Shown: positions 1 to 8,153 of the stretch, in pieces
Layout of the letters: each line of letters opens with the position of its first letter
Position numbering within the stretch: position 1 is the first letter of the stretch
Assembly: GCA_023135565.1 (NCBI GenBank)
Contig: JAGLSW010000298.1
Coordinates: forward strand, 1 to 57,834
Source of the DNA: Candidatus Aminicenantota bacterium
Lineage (GTDB): Bacteria > Acidobacteriota > Aminicenantia > UBA2199
Direction: 5' to 3'
Length of the DNA: 57,834 nt
The notes under the pieces: model-generated
What the model was told of the DNA's origin: nothing
Database searches by the model: none
The model's input: the letters and a program-made list of their open reading frames with translations, nothing else
Position numbers and translations under genes: made by a program

Positions 1-5
1 TTACT

Positions 6-1019
6 TTATCTGAGCGCTATAGTCCTTATTGCTTCATTTTTCCGCAGCGCATTTGTGTGCGCGTAAATCTGTGTGGTTTTGGTGTCCTGGTGTCCCATGA
101 TCTCAGAAATAGTAACCAGGTCAACTCCCTGCCCGGCCAACATGCTGCCGAAATAATGCCGCAGATCGTGAAAACGGGCATCTTTCACTTTTGCCGCCTC
201 AGCAACTTTTTTCCAGAGCTTTGTGATCGAATCGCTCTCCCTCCTTAATAAAGGAAAGATGTACTCAGTATTTTGCTTAAGTTGCAGCAATTCGCTTTTT
301 AAGGCCGGGTGGACAGGAACCAGCCGCTTCATACCAGACTTCGACATCTGGATGACGAAATTGTCGTCCCGGATATCGAACCACTTCAAGTTGAGTATCT
401 CCCGGAGTCTCATACCGGTATAAATTGCGGTCAGGTAGATGTAATAAAAATAATACCTGGTACTTCCTTCCTCAGCTTCCCGGGACATCTCAGAAGCTGC
501 TGCGGACAGCCTTTCAATTTCGGCCTCAGTGAAAAACCTATACCGCGGGGTTTCCCTGGACTTTTTCACTTTTGAGAATGGGTTTCTTTCTGCCATTTCT
601 ATATCGATGGCGAAATTGAAGAGATGTTTATAGGTGGCAATGTACCGATTAACTGATGACTTTTTGATACCTCTTTTCTTGCCCAATTCATCTATGAACT
701 TCTGGCATTCTCGATATGTAATGTCATCAAGTGATCTATCGCCCAGGAACTCATGCAGTAATGATATTTGCTGCATCTTTGTTTTCCAAATCTTGTTTTT
801 TGTTCTTATGTGGGAGCGGTAAGACTCTATCAGATCAGGTAGAGTGTGACTCGAATTCCCCCTGATTTTTCCGATTTCTTCCTGGACTATTCTCAATGCT
901 TCCATTTCAGCCTGGGTTTTGCGCTGGCAGCGGGTTGATTTTTTGAACCTTTTCCCGTCAATCCAGAAATCAACAAACCAAAAGGGAGAGTCCTCGCGCT
1001 GAAATAGCTTAATTTGCAT
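6..1019 (-). CDS. int: Tyrosine recombinase phage integrase
   Basis: Site-specific recombinase expected to integrate and excise this prophage. The N-terminal ~60 residues resemble an arm-binding domain, followed by a SAM-like core-binding domain. The C-terminal catalytic domain shows the first Arg in TGMRLREIL, the H-x-x-R box HDLRHYF, the second His in MGHQ and the nucleophile Tyr in TTQIYAH. I start it at ATG 1019 (337 aa) rather than the in-frame GTG at 1043, because a consensus promoter overlaps the GTG and puts +1 on the ATG. It reads toward the left edge, so the adjoining attachment site should lie just outside the window. The recombinase assignment is firm; the start is inferred. Confidence 0.96.
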   Translation of the reverse strand: MQIKLFQREDSPFWFVDFWIDGKRFKKSTRCQRKTQAEMEALRIVQEEIGKIRGNSSHTLPDLIESYRSHIRTKNKIWKTKMQQISLLHEFLGDRSLDDITYRECQKFIDELGKKRGIKKSSVNRYIATYKHLFNFAIDIEMAERNPFSKVKKSRETPRYRFFTEAEIERLSAAASEMSREAEEGSTRYYFYYIYLTAIYTGMRLREILNLKWFDIRDDNFVIQMSKSGMKRLVPVHPALKSELLQLKQNTEYIFPLLRRESDSITKLWKKVAEAAKVKDARFHDLRHYFGSMLAGQGVDLVTISEIMGHQDTKTTQIYAHTNALRKNEAIRTIALR

Positions 1020-1054
1020 ACACGGATTATATAAAAAAATCACTTAGAATTCAA
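1020..1054 (-). promoter_or_regulatory. Leaderless promoter of the integrase gene
   Basis: On the minus strand TTGAAT (1049-1054) and TATAAT (1026-1031) are separated by exactly 17 bases. The ATG at 1017-1019 begins seven bases after the -10, where transcription would start. There is no Shine-Dalgarno sequence, so a leaderless integrase mRNA is predicted. Confidence 0.72.
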
Positions 1055-1095
1055 GGGGAAGTTAGAAAGGACAAGGTTACGCCTAAATTTGGGGC

Positions 1096-1147
1096 AATGT
1101 AGACAAAATTAAAATAAATGTCTGCAAATCTTGACAAAATGTAGACA
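1096..1147. repeat. Direct repeats between divergent promoters (possible operator or Xis sites)
   Basis: AATGTAGACA occurs at 1096-1105 and again at 1138-1147, 42 bp apart (four helical turns). A related inverted element, TGTCTGCA, lies between them. The repeats sit between the integrase promoter and the rightward promoter at 1131, and the second copy lies inside the latter's spacer. A regulator or directionality-factor site is plausible but unproven. Confidence 0.4.
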
Positions 1148-1165
1148 TTGTATTATAATATAGAT
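1131..1165 (+). promoter_or_regulatory. Perfect-consensus leaderless promoter
   Basis: TTGACA (1131-1136), 17-base spacer, TATAAT (1154-1159), then six bases to the ATG at 1166. Both hexamers and the spacing are perfect sigma70 consensus. No ribosome-binding site is present upstream of the ATG, so the mRNA should begin at the start codon. Confidence 0.78.
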
Positions 1166-1498
1166 ATGAACCAAATAAATAAAACAAACAATGATTTAAG
1201 GAAGCGGGCTTACGTAATGAAACCTTTTATCCATTCGAGCACTGTTTTCGTCTTCCATGACAAAAAATTGGATAAGAGTTATTGCTATCAGGTAATTCGA
1301 GAAACCGAAAAACTGATATGGGTTCAACTGACAGAAAATATTGAAGTGACCAATTTTGATGGAGGAAAAGGGGAATTGCCTCTCAGTGGCAAGTACCGAG
1401 GCAAGCCGCTCCTAAAGAAAGCTTTTTATGATAATGACGGAGTATACATAAAAACAAATCACGGAGTGGCCAGACTGTGGTCAAGTTTATGGAGTTAA
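1166..1498 (+). CDS. Small accessory protein, paralogue of the next gene's C-terminus
   Basis: A 110-residue protein of unknown function. The start at 1166 is set by the promoter; an upstream in-frame Met at 1148 lies inside the promoter. The C-terminal half (PLSGKYRG ... NHGVARLW) aligns by eye with the end of the 1502 gene (PLPGKYTG ... EHGVLRAW), so the two are tandem relatives. Small domains of this kind, with the pattern of a Gly-Asp-Ile-Phe turn and a C-terminal basic-aromatic strand, are common in phage and plasmid accessory regions. It is the first gene of a rightward cluster reaching to about 3.6 kb. Confidence 0.72.
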   Translation: MNQINKTNNDLRKRAYVMKPFIHSSTVFVFHDKKLDKSYCYQVIRETEKLIWVQLTENIEVTNFDGGKGELPLSGKYRGKPLLKKAFYDNDGVYIKTNHGVARLWSSLWS

Positions 1499-1501
1499 AA
1501 A

Positions 1502-2056
1502 ATGTCAAGAGAATATTACATGAAAAATTTTCCAGAAAAGATCGAGTTTAAGTACGGGGTGGTTTTCGTTAATCCACAAAAATTAGAGGCAATTTGTTTT
1601 CTGGATGGGGAGAAGCGGCATAAATTTTATATGGTTTCCACGTCGAAAACCGTAATGAAAAAGTATATCACTGATAACATCGCATACTATACGAAAGAAA
1701 AAGAGGAAGGCGCAGCAAGACTGGCAGTACAGGAAAAAATTTACCTCAAGTTTATGGCAAACGTCAAACCGGGAGACATATTCCTCTGCTCCTGGGGGTA
1801 TGAGCAAACTAATATTGATTTCTATGAGGTCACGAAAAAGAGTAAGAAGTGTATCTTTATTCGACCGATAGAAAAAAGAAAAGAGGAAGGGGGAAAACAG
1901 ATGGACTATTATGTTTCCCCGCTGCCGGGCAAATACACCGGAGAGGAGATCAGGAAACTTGTACAATTCTATGAGTATGGGATACTGATTAGGATGGAAC
2001 ACGGAGTTCTTAGAGCCTGGGACGGCAAGCCGGTAAACGAAACAAGCTATGCTTAG
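1502..2056 (+). CDS. Accessory phage/plasmid protein (GDIF...SWGYxQTN...DFYEV domain)
   Basis: 184 residues. The C-terminal ~95 residues carry GDIFLCSWGYEQTNIDFYEV, a basic strand, then PLPGKYTGEE and the ending AWDGKPVNETSYA. I recognise this as a widespread small domain of phage and plasmid accessory genes with no assigned function. The N-terminal ~85 residues are charged and not recognised. It lies 3 bases after the previous gene and its end domain is related to that gene, suggesting duplication. Co-transcription from the promoter at 1131 is likely. Confidence 0.78.
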   Translation: MSREYYMKNFPEKIEFKYGVVFVNPQKLEAICFLDGEKRHKFYMVSTSKTVMKKYITDNIAYYTKEKEEGAARLAVQEKIYLKFMANVKPGDIFLCSWGYEQTNIDFYEVTKKSKKCIFIRPIEKRKEEGGKQMDYYVSPLPGKYTGEEIRKLVQFYEYGILIRMEHGVLRAWDGKPVNETSYA

Positions 2057-2064
2057 GAGGTAAC

Positions 2065-2457
2065 ATGGTAGGCGTAAGAGATGTTATCGGGTTTCTCCGA
2101 AGAGAGAACCGCCTTGGAGCAATATCCTATATAAGGCAAGGTCTAACCTGTAGTGTGGATGCAGCAAAAGAAACTTTAGCAGAAATAGAAAAGGATGAAG
2201 GGTTTTATATTTCCTGCCCCTCGTGCGGTTCAAAAAACGCATACTTTCTTCATGGCCGGTCGGTAAGTGTTTGCCTTCGATGCAATGCGATATTTGGTAA
2301 AATTAAAAGGCAGGACATGAAAGAATTTGTGGACTATGAAAGAATGGGGGGACACAGCGGTAACGTTCACTATTTTGACTTCAAGATCACAGATGAAGAT
2401 ATCAGGACTCATGGTTGGTATGATCCTGAGACAAAGATAGTTGCACAATGGGGGTGA
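2065..2457 (+). CDS. Zinc-ribbon accessory protein
   Basis: 130 residues. The N-terminus is helical (possible small DNA- or partner-binding helices). A C-P-S-C ... C-L-R-C zinc ribbon occupies about residues 52-75, and the ending THGWYDPETKIVAQWG is shared by other small phage proteins. It has a clear AGGAGG site at 2055-2060 before the ATG and follows the previous stop by 8 bases, so it belongs to the same cluster. Its role is unknown; nucleic-acid binding is a guess based on the ribbon. Confidence 0.75.
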   Translation: MVGVRDVIGFLRRENRLGAISYIRQGLTCSVDAAKETLAEIEKDEGFYISCPSCGSKNAYFLHGRSVSVCLRCNAIFGKIKRQDMKEFVDYERMGGHSGNVHYFDFKITDEDIRTHGWYDPETKIVAQWG

Positions 2458-2507
2458 GAATGGATAAGTTAGTTATAAAGAAATCATAAAAATAAAGGAG
2501 AAAAAAA

Positions 2508-3296
2508 ATGAGAAGTGATTACTACGAAAAAAAACAGGACAGGATTGACAGTTACAAAGAACGTGCCGAAAAGGCGAGGGAAGAATCGAGTCGGCAATTT
2601 GATTCATCGAAAGAGATTTCAGACCACATTCCTCTCGGTCAACCGATATTGGTGGGCCACCATTCAGAAAGACGGCACCGCAATGATATTAAAAAAATTG
2701 ACCGCCATATGCGCAAATCTATCGAGGCACAGGGAAAGGCTGAATACTACGATCATAAGGCCGAGGCAGCGGAAAGAAACAGGGCCATATCCAGTGACGA
2801 CCCGGACGCGCTCCAAAAGCTGAGGGAAAAACTTTCTGGCCTGGAAGAACTCAGGGCGAGAATGAAGGAGGTCAACGCTGATTTCAGGAAGTGCAAGAAG
2901 GATGTTGATAAAATGACCACCCTTAACGATAAAGAAAAGGCAGCTTTGAAAGAAGGACTCAGCAACGATTGGCGCCAAAACCCAAAACCATTTGAGCAAT
3001 ATCAATTCCAGAACCTTTCAGGGAAAATTCGTCAGGTTAAACTGCGCATAAAAAAACTTGAAGCCGAAAAGGATGAGCAGACCCAGGTAATCCCGTTTGA
3101 CGGCGGTAAAATTGTTGACAACGTAGAGGATAACAGGCTCCAAATATACTTTGATGAAAAGCCATCAGAAGAAAAAAGAAAAGAACTAAAGGAGCGCGGT
3201 TACCGGTGGGCCCCGTCCGTGAAATGCTGGCAGCGGTACAGGAAGTTTTGGGCTTTAATTGATGCTAAAAAATTAGTTGGGATCGAAGAGGAATAA
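2508..3296 (+). CDS. DUF3560-type coiled-coil protein
   Basis: 262 residues, very rich in Lys, Glu and Arg, with long predicted coiled coils between about residues 1 and 195. The C-terminus (FDEKPSEEKRKELKERGYRWAPSVKCWQRYR) is the module seen in DUF3560 and related plasmid/phage proteins. Family members occur in mobile-element accessory regions near anti-restriction and ssDNA genes, but no function is established. The GGAGAAAAAAA stretch before the ATG is a good ribosome-binding site. Confidence 0.75.
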   Translation: MRSDYYEKKQDRIDSYKERAEKAREESSRQFDSSKEISDHIPLGQPILVGHHSERRHRNDIKKIDRHMRKSIEAQGKAEYYDHKAEAAERNRAISSDDPDALQKLREKLSGLEELRARMKEVNADFRKCKKDVDKMTTLNDKEKAALKEGLSNDWRQNPKPFEQYQFQNLSGKIRQVKLRIKKLEAEKDEQTQVIPFDGGKIVDNVEDNRLQIYFDEKPSEEKRKELKERGYRWAPSVKCWQRYRKFWALIDAKKLVGIEEE

Positions 3297-3297
3297 T

Positions 3298-3624
3298 ATG
3301 GAAAAGAAAAGAACACAATGGATAATACAAGCTGTAAAGCTCGGCCCACCCTGGCACATCGTGAAGCATGAGGAAACCGGCAAGGTCGATACATTCATAC
3401 CTGGGGACCCGGAGAGAAAGAGCCTGATAGAAAAGAAGGGCTATGCAGAAGCGGACTTGATCGAATGCCGGGCCGGTCTTGTCATTAGCAGCGGAATTTT
3501 GCCGTTCGAGACTAAAAACAAAGCCCTGCAGTGGCTCCGTGATAACGCTGATAATTTCTACTTTTTTTCATTCAGCAGCAAGGAGTTGAAGGATAAGTTC
3601 CCGGAAATACCGGTTATAGAGTAA
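3298..3624 (+). CDS. Hypothetical accessory protein
   Basis: 108 residues from the ATG at 3298, which directly follows the preceding stop with GAGGAATAAT in front as binding site; an upstream in-frame Met at 3277 would overlap the previous gene and lacks a site. The sequence is mixed alpha/beta with no recognised motif. It is the last gene of the first accessory cluster. Confidence 0.65.
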   Translation: MEKKRTQWIIQAVKLGPPWHIVKHEETGKVDTFIPGDPERKSLIEKKGYAEADLIECRAGLVISSGILPFETKNKALQWLRDNADNFYFFSFSSKELKDKFPEIPVIE

Positions 3625-3638
3625 GCCGGGTGCCGGGC

Positions 3639-3673
3639 TTGACAAGCATTTATCTTTGTATTAAGATAGTTGT
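3639..3673 (+). promoter_or_regulatory. Leaderless promoter
   Basis: TTGACA (3639-3644), 17-base spacer, TAAGAT (3662-3667), six bases, then ATG at 3674. The geometry is identical to the promoters of int and the 1166 gene. There is no Shine-Dalgarno sequence. Confidence 0.68.
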
Positions 3674-4081
3674 ATGGATAACGTTGATAAAAGAATGAGC
3701 GTCAGGTTAACGCATCATACCGGTAGTGATGTCGCTATATTTCTTGAGAAAAACTTCAAAAACAAGAGCCGTGGAGTCAATGAGATTCTCGACAAATACC
3801 TGGAATTAAGAAAGGTCGCCATGGGGCAGATGAAAGGGATGTTTTCAAGAGAAGAAATAAACGCAATGATAGAGGCGGTGGAAGGTGTCGAAGTAAATAA
3901 CCTGTGGGTGGGGAATAATCTCCTGTTGACGACCGTTCAGAAAGCGGCATTAGGGAAAAATTGGGATATCGATACCCCCTCCCTGATCGACCGGCTAAAA
4001 GCCCTGAATAATTTCCAGGCGTTTTTCTTAAGCACCTGGTTAAAAAACGTGCAAGGCGAAGATATAAAAGAGCTATTGTGA
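3674..4081 (+). CDS. Phage accessory protein, possible N-terminal RHH-like segment
   Basis: 135 residues. The start MDNVDKRMSVRLT, with a following short strand and two helices, resembles a ribbon-helix-helix DNA-binding segment, though this is not certain. The rest is helical and contains the pattern FSREEINAMIEAVEGVEV, which I associate with small conserved phage proteins of unknown role. It is a monocistronic gene with its own predicted leaderless promoter, so it may be expressed in the lysogen. Confidence 0.7.
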   Translation: MDNVDKRMSVRLTHHTGSDVAIFLEKNFKNKSRGVNEILDKYLELRKVAMGQMKGMFSREEINAMIEAVEGVEVNNLWVGNNLLLTTVQKAALGKNWDIDTPSLIDRLKALNNFQAFFLSTWLKNVQGEDIKELL

Positions 4082-4128
4082 TAGGATAGGGTGCTGCCCT
4101 ACGCCCTTAATTAACACCCTCAGTGGAT

Positions 4129-6399
4129 TTAATTTTTAGATTTCTTGAATAATTCTGGCCTTTTCTTTTTAAGATTTGCTTCCAATTTGGGATCTAATCC
4201 TTCAACCTTGTGCAGCGAAAGAACATGCAATAGCTGCTCCTCTGTCAACCCTGTGGCCCCTTCGAGATTGGCCCCTTCGAGATCGGCCCCGAAGAGATTG
4301 GCCCCGGCGAGATCGGCCCCGGCGAGATTGGCCACGGCGAGATCGGCCTTCAGGAGATTGGCCCCGGTGAGATTGGCCTCCCGGAGATTGGCCTGCCGGA
4401 GATCGCCCCCCCAGAGATCGGCCCCCCAGAGATTGGCCCCCAGGAGCTTGGCCCCGGTAAGATTGCCCTCCCGGAGATTGGCCCCGGCGAGATCGGCCAC
4501 CCTGAGATCGGCCTGCCGGAGATCGGCCCTCAGAAGCTTGGCCCCTTCCAGCTTGGCCCCCAGGAGCTTGGCCCCGGTAAGATTGCCCTCCCGGAGATTG
4601 GCCCCGGAGAGATCGGCCCCGGAGAGATCGGCCCCGGAGAGATCGGCCCGGGAGAGCTTGGCCCCTTCCAGCTTGGCCCCTTCCAGCTTGGCCCCGGTGA
4701 GATCGGCCTTCAGGAGATTGGCCTTCAGGAGATTGGCCTCCAGAAGCTTGGCCCCGGTGAGATTGGCCCCGGTGAGATTGGCCCCGGAAAGATCGGCCCC
4801 TTCGAGATTGGCCTCCAGAAGCTTGGCCCCTTCGAGATTGGCGCCTCTGAGATCGGCCCCGGAGAGAGTGGCCTCCCGGAGATCGGCCCTCAGAAGATTG
4901 GCCCCGGAGAGATCGGCCCCGGAGAGATTGGCCACGGAGAGTTCGGCCCCGAAGAGATCGGTCTCGGAGAGAGTGGCCCCGGAGAGATCGATCTCGGAGA
5001 GAGTGGCCCCGGAGAGATTGGCCCCGGAGAGTTCGGCCCCGAAGAGATCGGTCTCGGAGAGAGTGGCCCCGGAGAGATCGGCCCCGGAGAGATTGGCCCT
5101 GGAGAGATTGGCCCTTATAAAAGAAAAATTTTTGAAAATATAGTCTTTATGTTTAGAGTCCTCTTTACACTTATCTAACAATAATTGCAGAATGAAGTCA
5201 CTATGATGTATTTTTTTTTCAACCCTTAAATCAGGATTTTCAACAAATCTCTTGACAACAAGAAACTCCTGGATGCTGTAATGGGAAAAGCGGTAATCAC
5301 CTTCCGAATTTTTATTTAGCAGGGAGCGCCCTTTTATATCAATCGCTTTAACCTTCTTTAAGTCAGAAAGAGCAGCAATTTTAAAATCAAGCTCTTTTTC
5401 GGGTATACTTCGGATCTCATTCTTTTGCAATTCAATGGCGAGTATCTCACAGGCTTTTAAAAGCTCTTTTCGTGGAATTTTAGTTTTAGCCTGTTCTCTC
5501 GACAACCAATAATCGACCAGGGCATCATAAATACCGTACTCATTCATTTTATTCTGGATGAGTTCAGATTCCTTAAGATCGTCAATTAATGACAGGAGCA
5601 TCGGGCGACAGCGCAAAGCTCCCATGCTTTTTATTAATTCTTTTGCTTCCTTAATCTTTTTCTTCTGTTTGAAAAACAGCCATTTCCTGGGGAAAAGCTT
5701 ATCCAGATAAGCATCAACTTTCTTGTCATTGAAAAAAGAAAGGTATTTTGACGGACATAAATAGCCCCCGATTTTGATTCTTCCCGGACGTTCGAGCTGG
5801 TCTTTATCTGCTTTAGGAAAGAACTGTGTCCGACAGGTTATAATTACTTTGTGAAATTTTTTGGTTGCATCGAGAATTTCAATCAACCTTTCCTCTACCC
5901 GGCCGTATGCGGTGGAGTCCTCATCCAGGGAATCGAGGAGTAAAATAGTTTTCATTTTGTTTTCGATCTCATTGATTTCTTTAATAGAATCTTTACCCAA
6001 CTTCTTTACGACACAATCGGTGTTTTTGGGCCAGAAGGATGATAAGTGCAGCATTTTTAACATTACAAGCAAAGAGGTTTTCCCCATACCCGCATCAGAT
6101 AAGATAAACATCTGGCTATAGCCCGCTCTATCAAATTTTTTTGCTCTAAAAAACTCATCGATTTTTATTAATATCAGGTTACTGGTTACCAGGAAGTCCT
6201 CTTCGTAACTGTCCGCGGGGTTCACTTCCTGGCAATCGGGATCAACGTAGAATTTGGCAAGCTCTAAAGGATTCATGCCCAGGGCATCGTTTACTTCATT
6301 CAATTCCTTTTGACGTTTTTTTTGTGTTCTCCTCAGCTTTTTAAATAACTTTGCTATCCAGTTAGCCCCTAAACCAAAGGAAATTAATTCCAGTGTCAT
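4129..6399 (-). CDS. NACHT NTPase with a giant pentapeptide-repeat C-terminus
   Basis: 756 residues. A short basic N-terminus is followed by a STAND/NACHT NTPase: Walker A SDAGMGKTS near residue 101, Walker B ILLLDSLDED near 151, and a sensor-like VIITCRTQFF. A helical region then leads into about 57 tandem A(D/N)LxG pentapeptides at roughly 428-715, which should form a right-handed quadrilateral beta-helix. NACHT proteins are established antiphage defence proteins in bacteria, and repeat C-termini usually act as sensors. As a monocistronic gene with its own promoter inside a prophage, it is a good candidate for superinfection defence. The domain calls are clear; the function is inferred. Confidence 0.88.
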   Translation of the reverse strand: MTLELISFGLGANWIAKLFKKLRRTQKKRQKELNEVNDALGMNPLELAKFYVDPDCQEVNPADSYEEDFLVTSNLILIKIDEFFRAKKFDRAGYSQMFILSDAGMGKTSLLVMLKMLHLSSFWPKNTDCVVKKLGKDSIKEINEIENKMKTILLLDSLDEDSTAYGRVEERLIEILDATKKFHKVIITCRTQFFPKADKDQLERPGRIKIGGYLCPSKYLSFFNDKKVDAYLDKLFPRKWLFFKQKKKIKEAKELIKSMGALRCRPMLLSLIDDLKESELIQNKMNEYGIYDALVDYWLSREQAKTKIPRKELLKACEILAIELQKNEIRSIPEKELDFKIAALSDLKKVKAIDIKGRSLLNKNSEGDYRFSHYSIQEFLVVKRFVENPDLRVEKKIHHSDFILQLLLDKCKEDSKHKDYIFKNFSFIRANLSRANLSGADLSGATLSETDLFGAELSGANLSGATLSEIDLSGATLSETDLFGAELSVANLSGADLSGANLLRADLREATLSGADLRGANLEGAKLLEANLEGADLSGANLTGANLTGAKLLEANLLKANLLKADLTGAKLEGAKLEGAKLSRADLSGADLSGADLSGANLREGNLTGAKLLGAKLEGAKLLRADLRQADLRVADLAGANLREGNLTGAKLLGANLWGADLWGGDLRQANLREANLTGANLLKADLAVANLAGADLAGANLFGADLEGANLEGATGLTEEQLLHVLSLHKVEGLDPKLEANLKKKRPELFKKSKN
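4255..5115. repeat. 15-bp tandem repeat array encoding the pentapeptides
   Basis: About 57 imperfect 15-bp units of the type GAGATTGGCCCC+variable triplet. Larger blocks recur almost exactly: the segment at about 4933-4990 is repeated at about 5023-5080, and a segment near 4437-4480 is repeated near 4557-4600. This points to recent duplication by slippage or recombination, so repeat number probably varies between strains. Confidence 0.9.
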
Positions 6400-6418
6400 A
6401 ATGCCTCCTTAAGAACTC

Positions 6419-6447
6419 ATTATACACATTTGGAGATACGATTTCAA
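6419..6447 (-). promoter_or_regulatory. Promoter of the NACHT gene
   Basis: On the minus strand TTGAAA (6442-6447), 17 bases, TATAAT (6419-6424). A leader with AAGGAGG precedes the ATG at 6399, so unlike int this gene has a conventional leader. Confidence 0.7.
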
Positions 6448-6604
6448 GTCGTGTTAATGATTCGCCCCCGGAAGGGCCGCCCTACTCCACCGGCCCCGGA
6501 AGCGGCCCTAACTCCGCCGCGCCGGTTTGTTGGCCAGGATGCTGATTAGCCTACTCCTCCCTTCTGGTAAACGGAATTTATTTCCTGTACTTTCGATATT
6601 TTGA

Positions 6605-6687
6605 TAGACAAAAAAAATCTAAGCTGATATAATGCGTCCAAGAGGTCTGCACGGAGGGGGACGGCGTCCCCAGCCTATAAGCCTCTT
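6605..6687 (+). promoter_or_regulatory. Promoter and structured leader of the RadC-like gene
   Basis: TAGACA (6605-6610), 17 bases, TATAAT (6628-6633). The leader then folds: AAGAGG (6640-6645) can pair with CCTCTT (6682-6687), enclosing the perfect hairpin GGGGAC-GGC-GTCCCC (6657-6671). A strong AGGAGGT site follows before the ATG at 6706. The rest of the 306-bp gap upstream (6400-6600) is GC-rich and shows no other feature. Confidence 0.55.
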
Positions 6688-6705
6688 TGCAGCAGGAGGT
6701 TTTAT

Positions 6706-7395
6706 ATGCAAGTTAGACTGTCCAAAGATCAAAAGATCAAGGTTTCCAGTTCCCATAGTGTTTTCAAAGTTATGAGGCAGATATTGCTGCGTGAGAATGA
6801 AATCGAACGGGAGCAGGAACATGTCTGGGTGTTAGGGCTGGCCTCCAACTGTAAGATTTTAAATGTAGAACTTGTCAGCCTGGGTGACATCAATAAAGTC
6901 TTTATAAAACCCATGCAGATTTTCAGATTGGCACTTATGAAAGGATCAGCAGCAATAATTATGGTTCACAATCATCCTTCCGGGGATTTAAAACCTACGC
7001 CGGAAGATTTAGATACCACCGACCAGATGATCCAGGTGGGTAAAATCATAGGTGTAGAGGTTATAGACCACCTGATTATTTCGACGGAGAAACATATTTC
7101 TTTTGATAAAGCAGGCCTAATGGAAAAGTTAGCAGATAGTAAAAAATGGGTTCCACCGTTTGTCGAGCAGGAGAGGATTCGCAAGGAGAAGGAGAAGATT
7201 CGGAAAGAGGCTCTCAAGCTGGGCAAGCAGGAAGGTATCAAAGAGGGTAAAAAACTCGGCAAGCAGATGGGCCTTGAGAAGGGCATGAAAAAGAAAGCTA
7301 AAGAGATTGCAAAGAAATCGTTAAAAGAGGGCCTTTCAATAGAATTAATATCGAATTTAACCGGTCTTACTAAAGATGAGATCGAGAAATTATAG
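6706..7395 (+). CDS. RadC/JAMM-domain protein with Rpn-like C-terminal tail
   Basis: 229 residues. Residues ~1-140 form the RadC-type JAB/MPN domain with the metal motif HNHPSGDLKPTPED (H-x-H-x10-D). The helix-hairpin-helix part of full-length RadC is absent. From ~145 there is a charged segment with GKQEGIKEGKKLGKQ repeats and the ending LISNLTGLTKDEIEKL, which is the typical C-terminus of Rpn/PD-(D/E)XK transposase-family proteins. The RadC function is unsettled in general; mobile-element RadC proteins are common. The chimera is unusual. It has its own promoter. Confidence 0.85.
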   Translation: MQVRLSKDQKIKVSSSHSVFKVMRQILLRENEIEREQEHVWVLGLASNCKILNVELVSLGDINKVFIKPMQIFRLALMKGSAAIIMVHNHPSGDLKPTPEDLDTTDQMIQVGKIIGVEVIDHLIISTEKHISFDKAGLMEKLADSKKWVPPFVEQERIRKEKEKIRKEALKLGKQEGIKEGKKLGKQMGLEKGMKKKAKEIAKKSLKEGLSIELISNLTGLTKDEIEKL

Positions 7396-7438
7396 AGCGG
7401 TAAAAAACGCCCCGGGCCAACTTCCTGCTGCTGAAAGC

Positions 7439-8125
7439 TTATTTCCCCACAGCTTTAACGTCCCATTTGTGAACCCAGCCTGAAACGGTCTTGTTTTTTA
7501 TTTGAGTTTCAATCCTGAACCTAATCATGTCCTCTTTTCCCAGGCTAAAGCTCTGGAATCCTACAACTTTGACTCTCGTTCCATTCGGTAAACGGTGAGT
7601 TATATCTTCGTCCCTCCATCCGCCCGGGTCCCGGGACAATTCGACTGTTTTTGAGTCGTTTGACTTCAAGATCACAAATGAACCGACTTTTAAATCCGTC
7701 GATTTCTGGAAATAACTTTTTTCTATCACTATCGACACTTTATAAGTGTCAAGGTTTATTTCCCGGCTTGCTTTTTCCCATTTACCTTCCGGTGCAAAAA
7801 TGCACCTTGCATGGTACGTTCCAGAGGTAAACCCCTCTTTTAGCGCATTAACAGCAATCACACAGGGTTTCCGACTTAGAAAGAACTTTTGGGCTGCATG
7901 TTTCAAGTTGTTTTCAAGCTGCTCTTTTGACAGCCCTACGGGGACGTATACCTGAACGGCCAGCCTTTTTAATTGAACGTAATTTAAATTTTTGACTTCT
8001 TTTACTTTGTACACCGGTTCAAATCCTTCCGGTACATTGATGATTTCTTTAACTTTTTGGGCAGGGTCAGTCGAACATCCCAACATGATAAGTATTCCCA
8101 GTGATAATAATAAAATTCTCTTCAT
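7439..8125 (-). CDS. Lipoprotein with C-terminal SH3-like region
   Basis: 228 residues from ATG 8125, preceded by GGAGGTAAAA. The start gives a clean lipoprotein signal peptide, MKRILLLSLGILIMLGC, with Cys17 as lipidated residue; the longer upstream reading has no signal peptide. The mature part is beta-rich and ends in a bacterial SH3-like segment (LPNGTRVKVVGF ... VSGWVHKWDV). It is probably anchored in the inner or outer membrane facing the periplasm. Function is unknown; it could be a lysogenic-conversion cargo gene. It is monocistronic with its own promoter. Confidence 0.8.
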   Translation of the reverse strand: MKRILLLSLGILIMLGCSTDPAQKVKEIINVPEGFEPVYKVKEVKNLNYVQLKRLAVQVYVPVGLSKEQLENNLKHAAQKFFLSRKPCVIAVNALKEGFTSGTYHARCIFAPEGKWEKASREINLDTYKVSIVIEKSYFQKSTDLKVGSFVILKSNDSKTVELSRDPGGWRDEDITHRLPNGTRVKVVGFQSFSLGKEDMIRFRIETQIKNKTVSGWVHKWDVKAVGK

Positions 8126-8153
8126 TTTTACCTCCACAATAAGATTAGATGTC

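Noticed and set aside
4255-5115. Regular short repeats suggestive of a CRISPR array
   Set aside because: Units are 15 bp, contiguous and coding, with no unique spacers of 30-40 bp and no cas genes.
4145-5143. Long open frame opposite the pentapeptide array
   Set aside because: It is the antisense of a 15-bp repeat without stop codons; its product is a monotonous Ser/Ala/Pro/Arg repeat with no start signal.
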